64,000 nt of DNA from Rana temporaria. Lineage: Eukaryota > Chordata > Amphibia > Anura > Ranidae. Below the pieces are notes generated by a model that saw only the letters and a program-made list of their open reading frames with translations, did no database searches and had not been told where the DNA came from. The position numbers and the translations under genes are program-made. The DNA lies in NCBI RefSeq assembly GCF_905171775.1, contig NC_053499.1, forward strand, positions 80,134,315-80,198,314, read 5' to 3'. This document shows positions 23,192-34,566 of this stretch, in pieces (position 1 is the stretch's first letter; each line of letters begins with the position of its first letter).

Positions 23192-23776
23192 GTCTGTGCA
23201 ATGCGTTCCCAGAGACTGGGGGGTTACAAAATCCAGGTCCTGGACAACGTGTTGCTGAGGCTTCGGTCCATCACAGAAGGAGCAGTGGAGAAGGTGGCCG
23301 TCTGACCGATGCGTTCAGACAATTTTTTAGTCCGCAGCCCCAAGGTATGAACAGTTCCAGCAACCATCGCCAGCGTCTGTTTTACATGGTGCGGGAATAC
23401 CTAGGGGCAAGATCAAACTTGGACACCTTTCCCACTGAAAATCCTTACTGGGTCTTGAGGATGGATCACTGGCCAGAGCTTGCACAGTACGCAATTGAGC
23501 TACTGGCTTGTCCTGCATCCAGCGTTCTTTCAGAACGCACATTTAGTGCTGCTGGAGGTTTTGTAACCAATCACAGGGTGCGCTTCTCCACCGACTCGGT
23601 CGATCGACTGACCTTCATAAAAATGATTCAGGCTTGGATTACCACCAGCTACCAAGCACCTGATGCTGATGTAACTGAGTCATTTTTTTTAAATGTCAGA
23701 TCCCTTCAAGACTGCCTATGCTGATGCTGAGTGACTATCCTGTTATGGTGAGTGACTATCCTTTTTCTCCAGTGGC

Positions 23777-24335
23777 TAAGGCCCAATTTTTCTGCCCCTG
23801 TTTAACAGGGGCGTGTAATTACAATTTTTGATGCAATACTTTGCAGCAGGCTCATTCCTGCACTCCAACTAGAGTATCTGTGAGGGGTTGCAGTGTTGTG
23901 GCACCAGCATGAGTGCCTAAGGCCACATTTTTCTGCCCCTGTTTAACAGGGGCGTGTAATTACAATTGTTTATGCAATACTTTGCAGCGGGCTCATTCTG
24001 CGCTCCAACTAGTATCTGTGAGGGGTTGCAGTGTTGTGGCACCAGCACCACCACCACCAACAAAGGCCAAATTTTTCAGGGGCATGTAATTACAATTCTT
24101 GATCTAATATTTCACAGCAGGGCCCATTCCTGTGCCCACCAAGAGTAACTGTGAGGGCTTACAGAGTTGTGGCACCAGCGCCACCAACAAAGGCCCAATT
24201 TTTCTACCACTGTTCAACAATGGCATGTAATTACAATTCTTGATATAATAGTTCACACAGCAGGGCGTTCCAGCGCCCACCAAGACTAACTGTGAGGGCT
24301 TACAGTGCTGTGGCAACACCAACACCTAGGGCCCA
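23777..24335. repeat. Four tandem units of about 140 bp at hAT 3' side
   Basis: Each unit runs from AAGGCCCAATTTTTCTGCCC through GGGGCGTGTAATTACAATT and TTTGCAGCAGG to GTTGTGGCACCAGC. Units 1-2 and 3-4 are more alike within pairs. The array directly follows the transposase stop and is probably part of the hAT element's 3' untranslated region. Confidence 0.85.
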
Positions 24336-24340
24336 AATTT

Positions 24341-24684
24341 ATGCAGAGTATATACGGCAGGCCCCTACTTTCAAACATCCAACTTACAAACAACTCCTAC
24401 TTGCAAACGGAAGGAGACAACAGGAAGTGAGAGGAAATCTACCCCTAGGAAGGGAAATTCTCTTCTGTAAGAGGTGTCTCCTGTCCACTGATGCTTTATC
24501 ACCAATCCTTGTTTCACTACAAAACCCACATTTTCAAAACATCATTTGTCATTGGGACAGAAGGTGAATTGCAATCTTCTGAACAAATGAACACAGACAG
24601 CAAAACAAATGTTTACAGGGGTGATAACCCTTCTCTATGTTTTCAGAAAAGCTTAAAAATAGATTTTATGGCTGGAGCTACACT
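24341..24684. other. Unassigned sequence between hAT and TTAA element
   Basis: It includes GCAGGCCCCTACTTTCAAAC and an A-rich segment. It has the look of an interspersed repeat but no end structure was recognised. Confidence 0.4.
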
Positions 24685-24954
24685 TTAACCACTTAAGCCC
24701 CGGACCAAAATGCAGGTAAAGGACCAGGCCCCTTATTGAGATTCGGCACTGCGTCGCTTTAACTGACAATTGCGCGGTCATGCGACGTGGCTCCCAAACA
24801 AAATTGGCATCCTTTTTTTCCCACAAATAGAGCTTTCTTTTGGTGGTATTTGATCACCTCTGCGGTTTTTATTTTTTGCGCTATAAACAAAAATAGAGCG
24901 ACAATTTTGAAAAAAATTCAATATTTTTTGCTTTTTGCTATAATAAATTATCAT

Positions 24955-25888
24955 CAGAAGTCTTAGATGGAAGGTAGTACCCCAAGATGGACTTGATGAC
25001 AGGGACTCCACAACCGAGTGGTTAGAATTATTTTTTAACGGAATAGGCATTAAATTACAAGACCTCATATTAAGGAGAAAGAAATGAAAAATGACCAAAT
25101 TAGAGGCAAAACTTAACGAACTGAAAATATTACTGGACCCCATCAAAGACTCACAACAGGTCATTGATTTTAACAACCGGATTAAGAAAAGACTTGAAAA
25201 AGTGGACAAGGAGACACAAAGAACAAAAATAAAGAAATTCCATCGAGATTTGGGTGATTTCAAGACTAATTCTATTTACCTTTGGCAACAAACTAGCAAC
25301 ACGGCAACAAGGGAGAATGAAGCTGACATTATGGAGACACAGCAAGCCACTGATACCGATGGTTCCCAGCCAACCACCAGTTCAAATCACCAATCAGTGA
25401 ATGGCAGAAATTCGGGGCCTCCTTATATACCCCCTAATCACTCCACTCCCGTGAGAGCAAATGACTCCAACAAAACTAGAGGCAGGGGCAGAAACCAAGG
25501 ACCAAGTACCTATAACCAACGGCCAACGACCACTGGTGGGCACTATCCAATACCGGTATATAATAGATATGAATCCTTACGAGAAGACGAAGATAGAATG
25601 AGATACCAGTCACCCCGACCTTTTTTAGGGAGAGGTCGGGGGGGGCAGAAAAGGGGCAGAGGGACAGGGGGTCACAGAGGGAGATTCCCTACGCACCCTC
25701 CACAGAGTTCCCAATACAGAGATCCCCAGCAAGGACCACCATACAGGGACCCTCAATGGAGAGACCTACCCTATTTAGACCGAGAGAGGGAACCCCAAAC
25801 GGGGCCCTGGAGAAGAGATCAAGAGGATGTAGAGGAGGCAGACGGACCAAGAAGCAACAAGAGAAGAAGAGTAAGGCACTACGAGTAG
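24955..25888 (+). pseudogene. PLE N-terminal region
   Basis: The frame starts upstream with SLRWKVVPQDGLDDR and WLELFFNGIGIKLQDLI, meets a TGA just before MTKLEAKLNELK (25091), then continues open to 25888. A helical, lysine-rich region (KKRLEKVDKETQRTKIKKFH) is followed by a long disordered R/G/P/Q-rich region (GRGRGGQKRGRGTGGHRG) that looks RNA-binding. PLE proteins of amphibians typically have such a region before the reverse transcriptase. A frameshift near 25870 separates it from the downstream frame beginning IFNLTDTVLTDKE. Confidence 0.7.
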
Positions 25889-28162
25889 GGGGGATTTTTA
25901 ACCTTACAGACACCGTTTTAACTGACAAGGAGACCAATATTTTAAATCTAGGCCTGAAGTGTGGATTAAATCGCCCAATAAACAAGTTTAATGTTTTTAT
26001 CGATATCCACAAATATATCAGGAAGCTGAATATTAAAAAGTATTTTCTTAATAGGAATTCCAATACCAACAATAGAAGACCAGCACCCCCAACCGACAGT
26101 GGCCTACGAAATAAATCACTATTCAACCCTCTCCTGGGCTCAAATCAACCACTCGAGGTGTTTAAAGGGTTACTCCTACGTGACTTAGAACCCATAAAAC
26201 CAAAAAGGAATGTTAACCCGAGGTATGTTAGAGATGGGATTTAGTTATTGGAGAAAAAGAATGATATTGTAATAAGACCAGCTGATAAAGGGGGGGGTGT
26301 AGTTATTTTAACCAAAGACTTTTATCATAAGCAAATGACGGGGATGTTGTCAGACACAGAAACTTATACAAAACTAAAGAGCGATCCCACATCACAATAT
26401 GAAGAAAACCTACAGATTTTGGTACAAGCAGGATATCGCACATATGCCATCTCCAGCAAAGAAAGGAAATACCTACTACCAAGTAGCAGCCGGATACCAA
26501 CTATTTACACGTTACCTAAAATCCACAAGGATATAAAAAACCCACCTGGAAGGCCCATAGTGAATGGGATTGAATCCATAACATCTCGTCTGGGCCAATT
26601 CCTGGATCATTACTTACAAAAAAGTGTGACAGTTACAAAAGCTTATCTTAAAGATACGAAGGATTTACTTATCCAACTGGAGGAAATAAACCTTTCTGGA
26701 TGAGAAGAAGTTTTTTTAGTAACAGCAGACGTGTCATCGCTGTATACGGTGATACAACATGATGATGCACTTCTAGCCCTGAACTGGGCTCTTTGTGAAA
26801 GGGAGGATATCACACATACCTTGAAAACTCTTTTGCGCAACTGTCTGGATTTCTGTCTAAGTCATAACTACTTTTGGTACGATGGATGTGTTTATTCCCA
26901 GAAGAATGGCGTTGCCATGGGGGCCAAATTTGCCCCCAGTATAGCTAACCTATTCATGGCAGAATGGGAGGACAAGACTATTTTTAATCTGAGACCCAAG
27001 GAACTATTGTTTTATCGGAGATATATAGACGATCTGTTTTTTTATATGGGAGGGCTCGCTTTTAACGTTGGAGAAGTTTTTAAAGTATCTTAATACCAAT
27101 ACCTGTAATATAGTTTTAACAAGTGAATACAACCAACAGAGCATCCACTTTTTGGATCTGAATATTTTCAGAAATGGTAATAAATTAGGAACCAAAGTAT
27201 ACTTCAAACCAACTGATTCAAACAGCTACCTTCCAATACAAAGCGGCTATCATCCTATGTGGCTTAGGAATATACCCAAAGGTCAACTAATGAGAGTAAA
27301 ACGTAATTGCACTAATGATTCTGATTTTAACTCACAGGCCTTGGTTCTCAAAGAAAAATTCATGGAAAAGGGCTATAAAGACATACACCTGGAAAAAAAC
27401 ATCAAAGAACTTTCTTTGATACCAAGAGCCAACTGCCTCTTAACAACAAGGTCCACGAACACAAAGAATTTACATGAGTGGAGTTTTATCTCTGGGTACC
27501 ACAGTCAGTACAAAGAGGTAGAAAGAATTTTTAAAAACCACTGGCATGTCCTCTTTTTAGACAGAATATTAAACACGGTACTCCCCCCCCCCCCCCAAAC
27601 CTGGATTCATTTATAGGAAGGCTGTCAGCTTTGGTGATAAAATTGTGAAGAAAGTACTTGATACTCCGAAGAAACCCCCCTCCTTTTGGGATAAGGACTG
27701 TTTTTTTCCATGCAGAAAATGTCTGCCTTGTAGAGAGGCCGATAGGTCTAGAGGCCCTATTGAAACATTTATTTCTTCATCAAATGGAATGACATTCAAT
27801 GTAAAAGCCTTTATCACCTGTAACACCACGCATGTGGTTTACATGCTTGAGTGTCCATGCAAATAATGTATATTGGGCGAACCAAGCGAGCCTTGAAAGT
27901 CAGAATAGCCGAGCATGTGGCAAACATTAAGTTGGGATATAAAGACCACAATGTATCGTTACATTTTAAGCAACATCACAACCAGAACCCTGCAGGCCTC
28001 AAATTCTGGGGTATCGACCACATTGTGCTATCATGGAGAGGGTCCAACCTTGTCAGGGAACTCTCAAAATGTGAAACCGAGTGGATCTATACGGTTGATA
28101 CATTGTTGCCAAAGGGTTTGAACGTAGAGCTTGACATAAATTGCTTCATTAGTGATTTTTAG
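25860..28162 (+). pseudogene. PLE reverse transcriptase-GIY-YIG endonuclease, several breaks
   Basis: Domains in order: pre-RT segment GIFNLTDTVLTDKETNILNL and FNVFIDIHKYIRKLN; RT motifs IVIRPADKGGGVVILTKDFY, YTLPKIHKDIKNPPGRPIV, VTADVSSLYTVI (first catalytic D), GVAMGAKFAPSIANLFMAEW, and YRRYIDDLFF (catalytic DD); thumb-like region HFLDLNIFRNGN; linker CFFPCRKCLPCREADRS; VVYMLECPCK; endonuclease MYIGRTKRALKVRIAEHV. Breaks visible: TAG at 26242, TGA at 26701, frameshifts near 27060, in the C run at about 27582-27596, and near 27866. All catalytic residues of both enzymes are still present. PLE reverse transcriptases are related to telomerase (family knowledge). Confidence 0.93.
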
Positions 28163-29464
28163 TCTCGCTTAGTCTAGTCCACATAGTTGCCCATTATCTC
28201 GGTACAGTATATAACAAATATTTATATTTATATATTTATTTATTTATTTATTTGGTATTTATTCTTTTAGCCTCTATAGTCATATCCCTACCGACCACAT
28301 TTGATACATTGTTGCAGTCCGTGTCGAATATATTATTATTTATTTATTTATTTTTTATGGAGTCCTTGCCCCTCTTCGTATTGTTATTTCATTTTATCCA
28401 ATTTTATCTATGTCTTTATTGACTTATTCATAGTTATTAACCATACTTTTAATTGATATATATACATATATATTTTTTTATTAACTAATTCCAGTCTGGA
28501 AATTAACTGTTATATTGGTACACAGCCTGTACCATGGAGATAGGGGATGAACACTAAGTATCACTCGAGAAGTATATATCCAATACCTCCTAGAAATACA
28601 ATAACAAGTCCTGCAGATATTTCTATCCATACACATGGTCTGTGTTTCACACATATGTGTGTATATCTGGATGCCCATATTTATACAGTTCCGGTTCTAG
28701 GGGACCCATTTGACGTGTGTATGTTTCTCCCATGCACACATGCAGATACGCTTTGGTCATCTGTAACACCGAATCCCCCTTGAGCATGTATTGGGATTGC
28801 ACACCAGCTACAGATGTGGGCACTGTGAAAAGATATGAATGGGGTAAACCACCCTTGGACAGTTTCCAATTATCTACAGTTGTCCCAGTCCAATATACTC
28901 TGTCGCTGCTATCCAGTCCCCATGTCAGTAACACAACTTTACACTTGCAGCACACTACCTGGGACTCTCGGGATTAGTAGTGATTATGACATGACTTTCC
29001 CTCTATTTTTTATATTTTTTTATATTTTCATTTATTACTATTACTTTTTTTCATGCAAGATACCCGCCCATGACTGCTATGATTGGCTGCAATCAATGCG
29101 GCCTCAAGATGTCTAAGACACAGCCCCGTAGTGACTTTGCATAATACCCGCCCAGCTCTGTAATGATTGGCTGTCATTAATGAAGATTTTAAAGTCCTAT
29201 TTTTAGTTACACACACGTTTTTTAAATATCGTTTTCATCTTTGGTTTGCTGTGATCATTTACAAATGATCTCCCCGCTCTGTATGGGCCATATGCATCCA
29301 ATTTGATTTACTGTTTAGTGTCCGAGACATAGTGCTCGATAAAAGTGCAGCAATATAGTATTCACGTTCCCCTACAATCCCCAAACAACACGGCTGATGT
29401 CCCCCCCTCCTTCCGGTCCTCTATTGCACCTATCGTGGCCGGTGGGCGGATCGATCGTATCCAA

Positions 29465-29532
29465 TAGCTGTGGCTAATGGGGAATAAAGGATGTCGAAGT
29501 CGGAAGTGACGAAACACGTCAGGGCGTGGCTA
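29465..29532 (+). ncRNA. Degenerate hammerhead-like motif in PLE 2
   Basis: TGTCGA at 29492-29497 is followed by a stem GTC-GGAAGT-GAC, then GAAAC, AC and GTC (ending 29520). TAGCTGTG (29465-29472) can pair, with wobbles, with CGTGGCTA (29525-29532). Layout and the TGTCGA...GAAAC...GTC order match the motif in PLE 1, but stem I next to the core is not formed. It is probably a remnant. Confidence 0.35.
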
Positions 29533-31123
29533 CAACGGTGCAACACGGAAGCCTACCTGCGTTCCACAGCTGACCATCTGTTTACCAGCATTACAAGCAC
29601 TCGTGCGGCCCCTGGTGCTCAGAGGACGGCGGTGACGGCAGGAACTTCAGGTTTGTCTATATGTTCATTCATTACGTTTTATTTGTACGGGCATTTACAT
29701 AGGGGGGCTGTCTTCCCAATCATTGTGGGGGCCATCTCTGTAACAGTATTACACTATCCAGTTTTTCCTTTTGCTTATATGAACCCCCAATGAGAAATAC
29801 CGTTTCAGACTCTGAGAGCTGTGGATGGTGCGTCTATGAGGAAAAGCATTATCACGCATCTCCTTTACAGGTTGTGGTAAGCCCTCACCCCAGAGGGGGG
29901 AGTTATCCACACCTCTTAGGTGAATCTTTTAATAGGGTGTATGGTGCACTAACACCTGGTTCTCTGATCACCTAGCACACCACCCCCTTCTCTCTGTTTA
30001 AGCTCCAGTCTGGGGCTATTCACCAAAACACTCTAAGCGCTTTTTTTATCATTTGAACCACGGTTCTATATATATATGTGATATTTTGTTTTTATATAAT
30101 AAATATCCCCCAAAAATATATAAAAATATTTTTTTTCCTCAGTTTAGGCCCATACGTATTCTTCTACATATTTTTGGTAAAAAAAATCGCAATAAGCGTG
30201 TATCGGTTGGTTTGTGCCAAATTTATAGCGTTTACAAATAGGGGATAGTTTTATTGCATTTTTATTATTTATTTATTTTACTACTAATGGCGGTGATCAG
30301 CGATTTTTTTTCGTGACTGCAACATTTTGGCGGACACTTCGGACAATTTTGACACATTTTTGAGATCATTGTCATTTTCACAGCAAAAATGCATTTAAAA
30401 TGCATTGTTTATTGTGGAAATGACAGTTGCAGTTTGGGAGTTAACCACATGGGGCGCTGAAGGAGTTATGTTTCATCTAGTGTGTGTTTACAACTGTAGG
30501 GGGGTGGCTGTAGGAGTGACGTCATCAATTGTGTCTCCCTATAAAAGGGATGACACAATCGATGCAGCCGCCACAGTGAAGCCGTGTTTACACGCGGCTC
30601 TCCCCGTTCTTCAGCTCCGGGGACCGATCGCGGGACCCCAGCGGCGATCGGGTCCCGCAGTCCCGGAGCTTCGGACCGGGTCGCGGGCGCATGCCCACAA
30701 CCCACGGCTGGGTAGATGTACAGGACGTACCGGTACGTACATCTGCCCAGCCGTGCCATTCTGCTGACGTATATTTACAGGAGGCGGTCCTTAAGTGGTT
30801 AAAAAAGTACCAGTTCAAAATTACAAACAGATTCTACTTAACAACAAACCTACAGTGCCTGTCTTGTTTGCACCGCCTGTATAATGCTGTTCAAAGTATA
30901 TAGGGCCAAAGGGGCTTGTAATGACCTGGGGGGAGTGGGGGGAAACCCATGCTATTTTTCTCAATGATTTTCATCCATATTGCAGGGACCAGACATTACA
31001 TTAAAGCCGCAAGCAGGTTTAAATTACTTTTTTCTTATAGTAATCTAATTTTGTGCAGGGACAGTTCTAAACACGTGCCACCTCACAGGCATACTATAGA
31101 CACCCAGCAGGTACGATATTTAA

Positions 31124-32358
31124 CCACTTCCCGCCCGGTCAATAGGAGATTGACGTCCGGGAAGTGGTTGTGAAATCCTGACTGGAAGTCTATCGACGTC
31201 CTGCAGGATTTCATGTCGGCGCAGCGCAGCGATCGGTTATACGGGGTGTCAGTCTGACACCCTGCATCTCCGATCTCAGTAAAGAGCCTCCAGAGGAGGC
31301 TCTTTACCACGTGATCAGCCGTGTCCAATCACAGCTGATCACGATGTAAACAGGAAGAGCCATTGACCGTCTCTTCCTCACTCACGTCTGACAGACGCAA
31401 GTAAAGGAGAGACGATCGGTGGCTCTCCTGACAGGGGGGGGTTCACACTGATTGTTTATCAGCGCAGCCCCCCCTTGTATGCCCACACTGGACCACCAGG
31501 GAGTGCTCAATAGAGCACAAATAGATATATAAAAAAAATAAAAAAACAATAGAAAAAATAAAAATGTTTTTAATGCAATCGATGCCAATCAGTGCCCACA
31601 AATGGGCACTGACTGGCAACATGGGCACTGACTGTGCCCAGCAATGCCATCAGTACCACCCCTCAGTGTCACCCAGTGTCCATCAGTGCCACCCAGTGTC
31701 CATTAGTGCCACCTCTTAGTGCCCATCTATGCCCAGTGCCCACCTATCAGTGCCCATCTGTGCCACTTATAAGTGCCCATCAGTGCCGCCCATGAGTGCC
31801 CATCAGTGCTGCCAAAGAGTGCCCAGTGCGCCTATGAGTGCCCATCGGTGCCGCCTATGAGTTCCCATCAGTGCCGCCTATGAGTGCCCATCAGTGCCGC
31901 CTATGAGTGCCCATCAGTGCAGCATACCAGCGCCGCCTATCAGTGCCCATCAGTGCCGCCTATCAGTGCCCATCAGTGCCACCTCATCGGTGCCTATCAG
32001 TGCCACCTCATCGGTGCCCACCAGTGCCTCCTCATCGGTGCCCACCAGTGCCGCCATATCAGTGCCCATAATTGAAGAAGAAAACTTACTTATTTACAAA
32101 AAAATGAACAGAAAATGTTTTAAAAAGAAATTTTTAAAAAAAAATTCTGTCTTTTTTTAGTTGTTGCGCAAAAAAAAAAAATTGCAGAGGTGATCAAATA
32201 CCACCAAAATAAAGCTCTATTTGTGGGAACAAAATGATAAAAATTTCATTTGGGTACAGTGTAGCATGACCGCGCAATTGTCATTCAAATTGCGACAGTG
32301 CTGAAAGCTGAAAATTGGCTTGGGCGTTAAGGTGCGTAAGTGCATGGTATGGAAGTGG
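31124..32358. mobile_element. TTAA-flanked (piggyBac-type) element, 1,235 bp
   Basis: Ends CCACTTCCCGCCCGGTC and GGTATGGAAGTGG, duplicated TTAA at 31120-31123 and 32359-32362. The paralogue at 11051-11054 shows the empty TTAA. It is nearly the same length as the element at 38407-39642. It has no transposase; the interior holds a GTGCCCATCAGTGCC repeat and, at the right, sequence related to 24720-24870. Confidence 0.9.
31625..32075. repeat. Minisatellite, 22-23-bp unit
   Basis: Units such as GAGTGCCCATCAGTGCCGCC are repeated about 18 times with substitutions. Open frames through it are an artefact of the repeat. Confidence 0.85.
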
Positions 32359-32429
32359 TTAAAGGAATTTTTCATTTTTTTCCACTTTAAGCATCATTAA
32401 AATCACTGCTCCAGAAAAAAATGATATTA

Positions 32430-34566
32430 TGGGGCAGATCCACAAAAAGCCGGCGCAACTTAAAAAATCCCATTTAAGTTACACTGCCTTAAAATTTCTA
32501 CCTAAGTGCCCGATCCACAAAGCACTTACCTAGAAATTTCAGGCTGTGTAACTTAAATCCGGCCGGCGCAAGGCGTTCCTATTCAAATGGGGCGAGTCCC
32601 ATTTAAATTAGGCGCGCTCCCGCGCCGGCCGTACTGTGCATGCGCGAAGTTACGTTACGCCGAGTTTTGTGGATCGCGCCGGGTAAAAAAAGTTGCGTCG
32701 GGAAAAAATGTTTTAAAAAAAAAATGACAGCGTCGCTCGGCATGCATTCCTGAGAGGGAGAACTCCATGCCAATTTTCAAAGAAAAAACCTCCATGGGTT
32801 CCCCCCCCAGGAGCATACCAGGCCCTTAGGTCTGGTATGGGTTGTAAGGAGACCCCCCCTACGCCGAATAATCGACGTAGGGGGTCCCCCTACAATCCAT
32901 ACCAGACCCGTATCCAAAGCACGCTACCCGGCCGGCCAGGAATGGGAGTGGGGACGAGCGAGTGCCCCCCCTCCTGAGCCGTACCAGGCCGCATGCCCTC
33001 AACATGGGGGGGTTGGGTGCTCTGGGGCAGGGGGGCGCACTGCGGGCCCCCCCACCCCAGAGCACCCTGTCCCCATGTTGATGAGGACAGGACCTCTTCC
33101 CGACAACCCTGGCCGTTGGTTGTCGGGGTCTGCGGGCGGGGGCTTATCGGAATCTGGGAGTCCCCTCAAATAAGGGGGCCCCCAGATACCGGCCCCCCAC
33201 CCTAAGTGAATGGATATGGGGTACATCGTACCCCTACCCATTCACCTGGAGGCAAAGTGATAGTTATTAAACACACAACACAAGGGCTTTTAAAATCATT
33301 TATTAGTCTGCTCCGGAGGCCCCCCCTGTCTTCTTTAGCTCTAATACCAGGGGGGGGCTTCTTCTTCCGCTCTCCGGGGGGGTCTTCTTCTTCCGCTCTC
33401 CGGGGGGGGCTTCTTCTTCCGCTCTCCGGGGGGGTCTTCTCCGCTCTCCGGGGGGGGTCTTCTTCTTCCGCTCTCCGGGGGGGGGGTCTTCTCCGCTCTC
33501 CGAGGGTCTTCTTCTATCTTCGCCGCTCTCCGCTGTTGACTCGGCGCACCCCGGTTCTTCTCCAGCTGTCCGGTGCCTTCTTCTTCAGCGCTGGCTGCCT
33601 GCTATCTTTGTGTGTTAGCTCAATTACTAGCAGGCAGCCATCACGGTCTTCTGTGACGTCATCTTCTCTTCTCTTCTTCTCCCTTCTTCCGATGTTGACC
33701 CGACGCCTCTTCTCACTGCAATGATGGAAGCGCGCCTTGCATCCGATTTATATAGGCCTCACCGTCCCATCATGCTCCGGTAGGTACCCACGTGGGTAGG
33801 CACCCCAGATTCCGATAAGCCCCCGCCCGCAGACCCCGACAACCAACGGCCAGGGTTGTCGGGAAGAGGTCCTGTCCTCATCAACATGGGGACAGGGTGC
33901 TCTGGGGTGGGGGGGCCCGCAGTGCGCCCCCCTGCCCCAGAGCACCCAACCCCCCCATGTTGAGGGCATGCGGCCTGGTACGGCTCAGGAGGGGGGGCGC
34001 TCGCGCGTCCCCACTCCCATTCCTGGCCGGCCGGGTAGCGTGCTTTGGATACGGGTCTGGTATGGATTGTAGGGGGACCCCCTACGTCGATTTTTCGGCG
34101 TAGGGGGGTCTCCTTACAACCCATACCAGACCTAAGGGCCTGGTATGCTCCTGGGGGGGAACCCATGCCGGTTTTGATGTTACAAATTGCCGTGGAGTTC
34201 TCCCTCAGGAATGCATACCAAATGCCGTCGCTTGAATGTGCTTTTACATGGTGTTACTAACTTTACACTTTGTAAAAGCAGCCCTAATTTTACACTTGCA
34301 AACTAAAACTTACGGCGAAAAAACGAAGCTGAAAAGCTTTGTGGATCGCCCTAAGTGCTAATTTGCATACCCGAAGCGGCATTTCGACTCGAAATGCCCC
34401 CAGCGGCGGATGCGGTACTGCATCCTAAGATCCGGCAGTGTAAGTCCCTTACACATGTCGGATCTTCTGCCTAACTTTGGAAAACTGATTCTGTGGATCA
34501 GTTCCAAAGTTAGAACCAGGGATACGACGGCGTACGCCGGCGTATCTCTTTTGAGGATCTGGCCCA
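32430..34566. mobile_element. Fold-back Harbinger-like element with about 0.75-kb inverted arms
   Basis: Ends GGGGCAGATCCACAAA and GAGGATCTGGCCC are the PIF/Harbinger-type termini seen elsewhere in the window; the left flank is TTA and the right TTG. Sequence from about 32430 to 33170 recurs inverted at 33800-34566, including CCTACAATCCATACCAGACC and CGACAACCCTGGCCGTTGGT. The centre (33240-33760) is a GC-rich repeat region. No transposase is seen. Confidence 0.8.
33350..33510. repeat. TCTTCTTCCGCTCTCC-GGGG tandem repeat
   Basis: About six units of 20-26 bp consist of TCTTCTTCCGCTCTCC plus a variable G run. The long leucine/serine-rich frame across it (33206-33724) is repeat-derived. Confidence 0.85.

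Larger units (their letters stand above)
19231..23724 (+). pseudogene. hAT transposase (BED zinc finger, RNase H-like core, dimerisation domain)
   Basis: hAT transposases excise and reinsert the element making 8-bp duplications. From ATG 19231 (MSGRTTRRGRESQEQ) a low-complexity acidic/serine N-terminus runs with two TGA stops (19696, about 19795). A BED finger follows (19950-20095: VWVFFEMS, CNKC, LTRHMSTCH; C-x2-C and H-x4-H). The N-terminal helical region ends at DMVHIT, where a 1-kb element is inserted. After 21640 come GMVVCDNGTNLLSAL (a conserved acidic position), VPCFAHVLNLVVKRFL, CDMSTRWNSTL, and DHYWLATLLDPRYKNK. A 292-bp retroposon splits the frame at 22886. The C-terminal dimerisation motif follows: YAIELLACPASSVLSERTFS, GGFVTNHRVRFS. 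All domains survive, making this the closest thing to an autonomous hAT here, but the insertions kill it. Confidence 0.9.
16925..24340 (+). mobile_element. hAT transposon with ZBED-type transposase, interrupted
   Basis: The left terminus TAGGGATGAGCTTCG is hAT-like and is followed by a cluster of TTCGA/GTTCG motifs, candidate transposase-binding sites. Then come a TATA-like box, a 1.76-kb minisatellite leader, the transposase (19231-23724) and a 3' tandem repeat (23777-24335). Two younger insertions split the gene (20598-21583 and 22886-23177). A matching right terminus (complement of TAGGGATGAGC) and 8-bp duplication were not found, so the 3' boundary is approximate. Confidence 0.8.
24949..30104 (+). 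mobile_element. Penelope-like element 2, near full length
   Basis: A 5.1-kb insertion is flanked by the 10-bp duplication TATAATAAAT (24939-24948 and 30095-30104). It carries an N-terminal region, reverse transcriptase, linker with cysteine motif, GIY-YIG endonuclease (ending 28162) and a 1.9-kb 3' region. That region contains a hammerhead-like motif and a tail with AAGCGCTTTTTTTATC. The complete domain set makes it the reference PLE in the window. Confidence 0.92.
24689..30798. mobile_element. TTAA-flanked (piggyBac-type) repeat split by a PLE
   Basis: Ends CCACTTAAGCCCCGGACC and GGCGGTCCTTAAGTGG are inverted, and TTAA is duplicated outside at 24685-24688 and 30799-30802. The element proper is 24689-24948 plus 30105-30798 (about 0.95 kb). 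Removing the PLE restores TTTTTGCTATAATAAATATC continuously. TTAA duplication is the piggyBac hallmark; no transposase is present. The left half is related, in opposite orientation, to the right part of the element at 31124-32358. Confidence 0.88.
30803..32429 (+). repeat. Interspersed repeat X, copy 2, interrupted
   Basis: It matches copy 1 (10736-11090) on both sides of the TTAA element: GGGCCAAAGGGGCTTGTAAT..., CATACTATAGACACCCAGCA before and AAAGGAATTTTTC after. After removal of 31124-32362 the two copies align through GATATTTAAAGGAAT. Confidence 0.75.

Noticed and set aside
19231..23724. Domesticated ZBED host gene
   Set aside because: Stops, two insertions and flanking tandem repeats show a decayed transposon copy and not a conserved host gene.
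31884..32160. Ser/Pro/His-rich frames
   Set aside because: Products of the GTGCCCATCAGTGCC minisatellite in a TTAA element.
33206..33724. 172-codon Leu/Ser-rich open frame, could look like a membrane protein
   Set aside because: Generated by the TCTTCTTCCGCTCTCC-GGGG tandem repeat inside a fold-back element.
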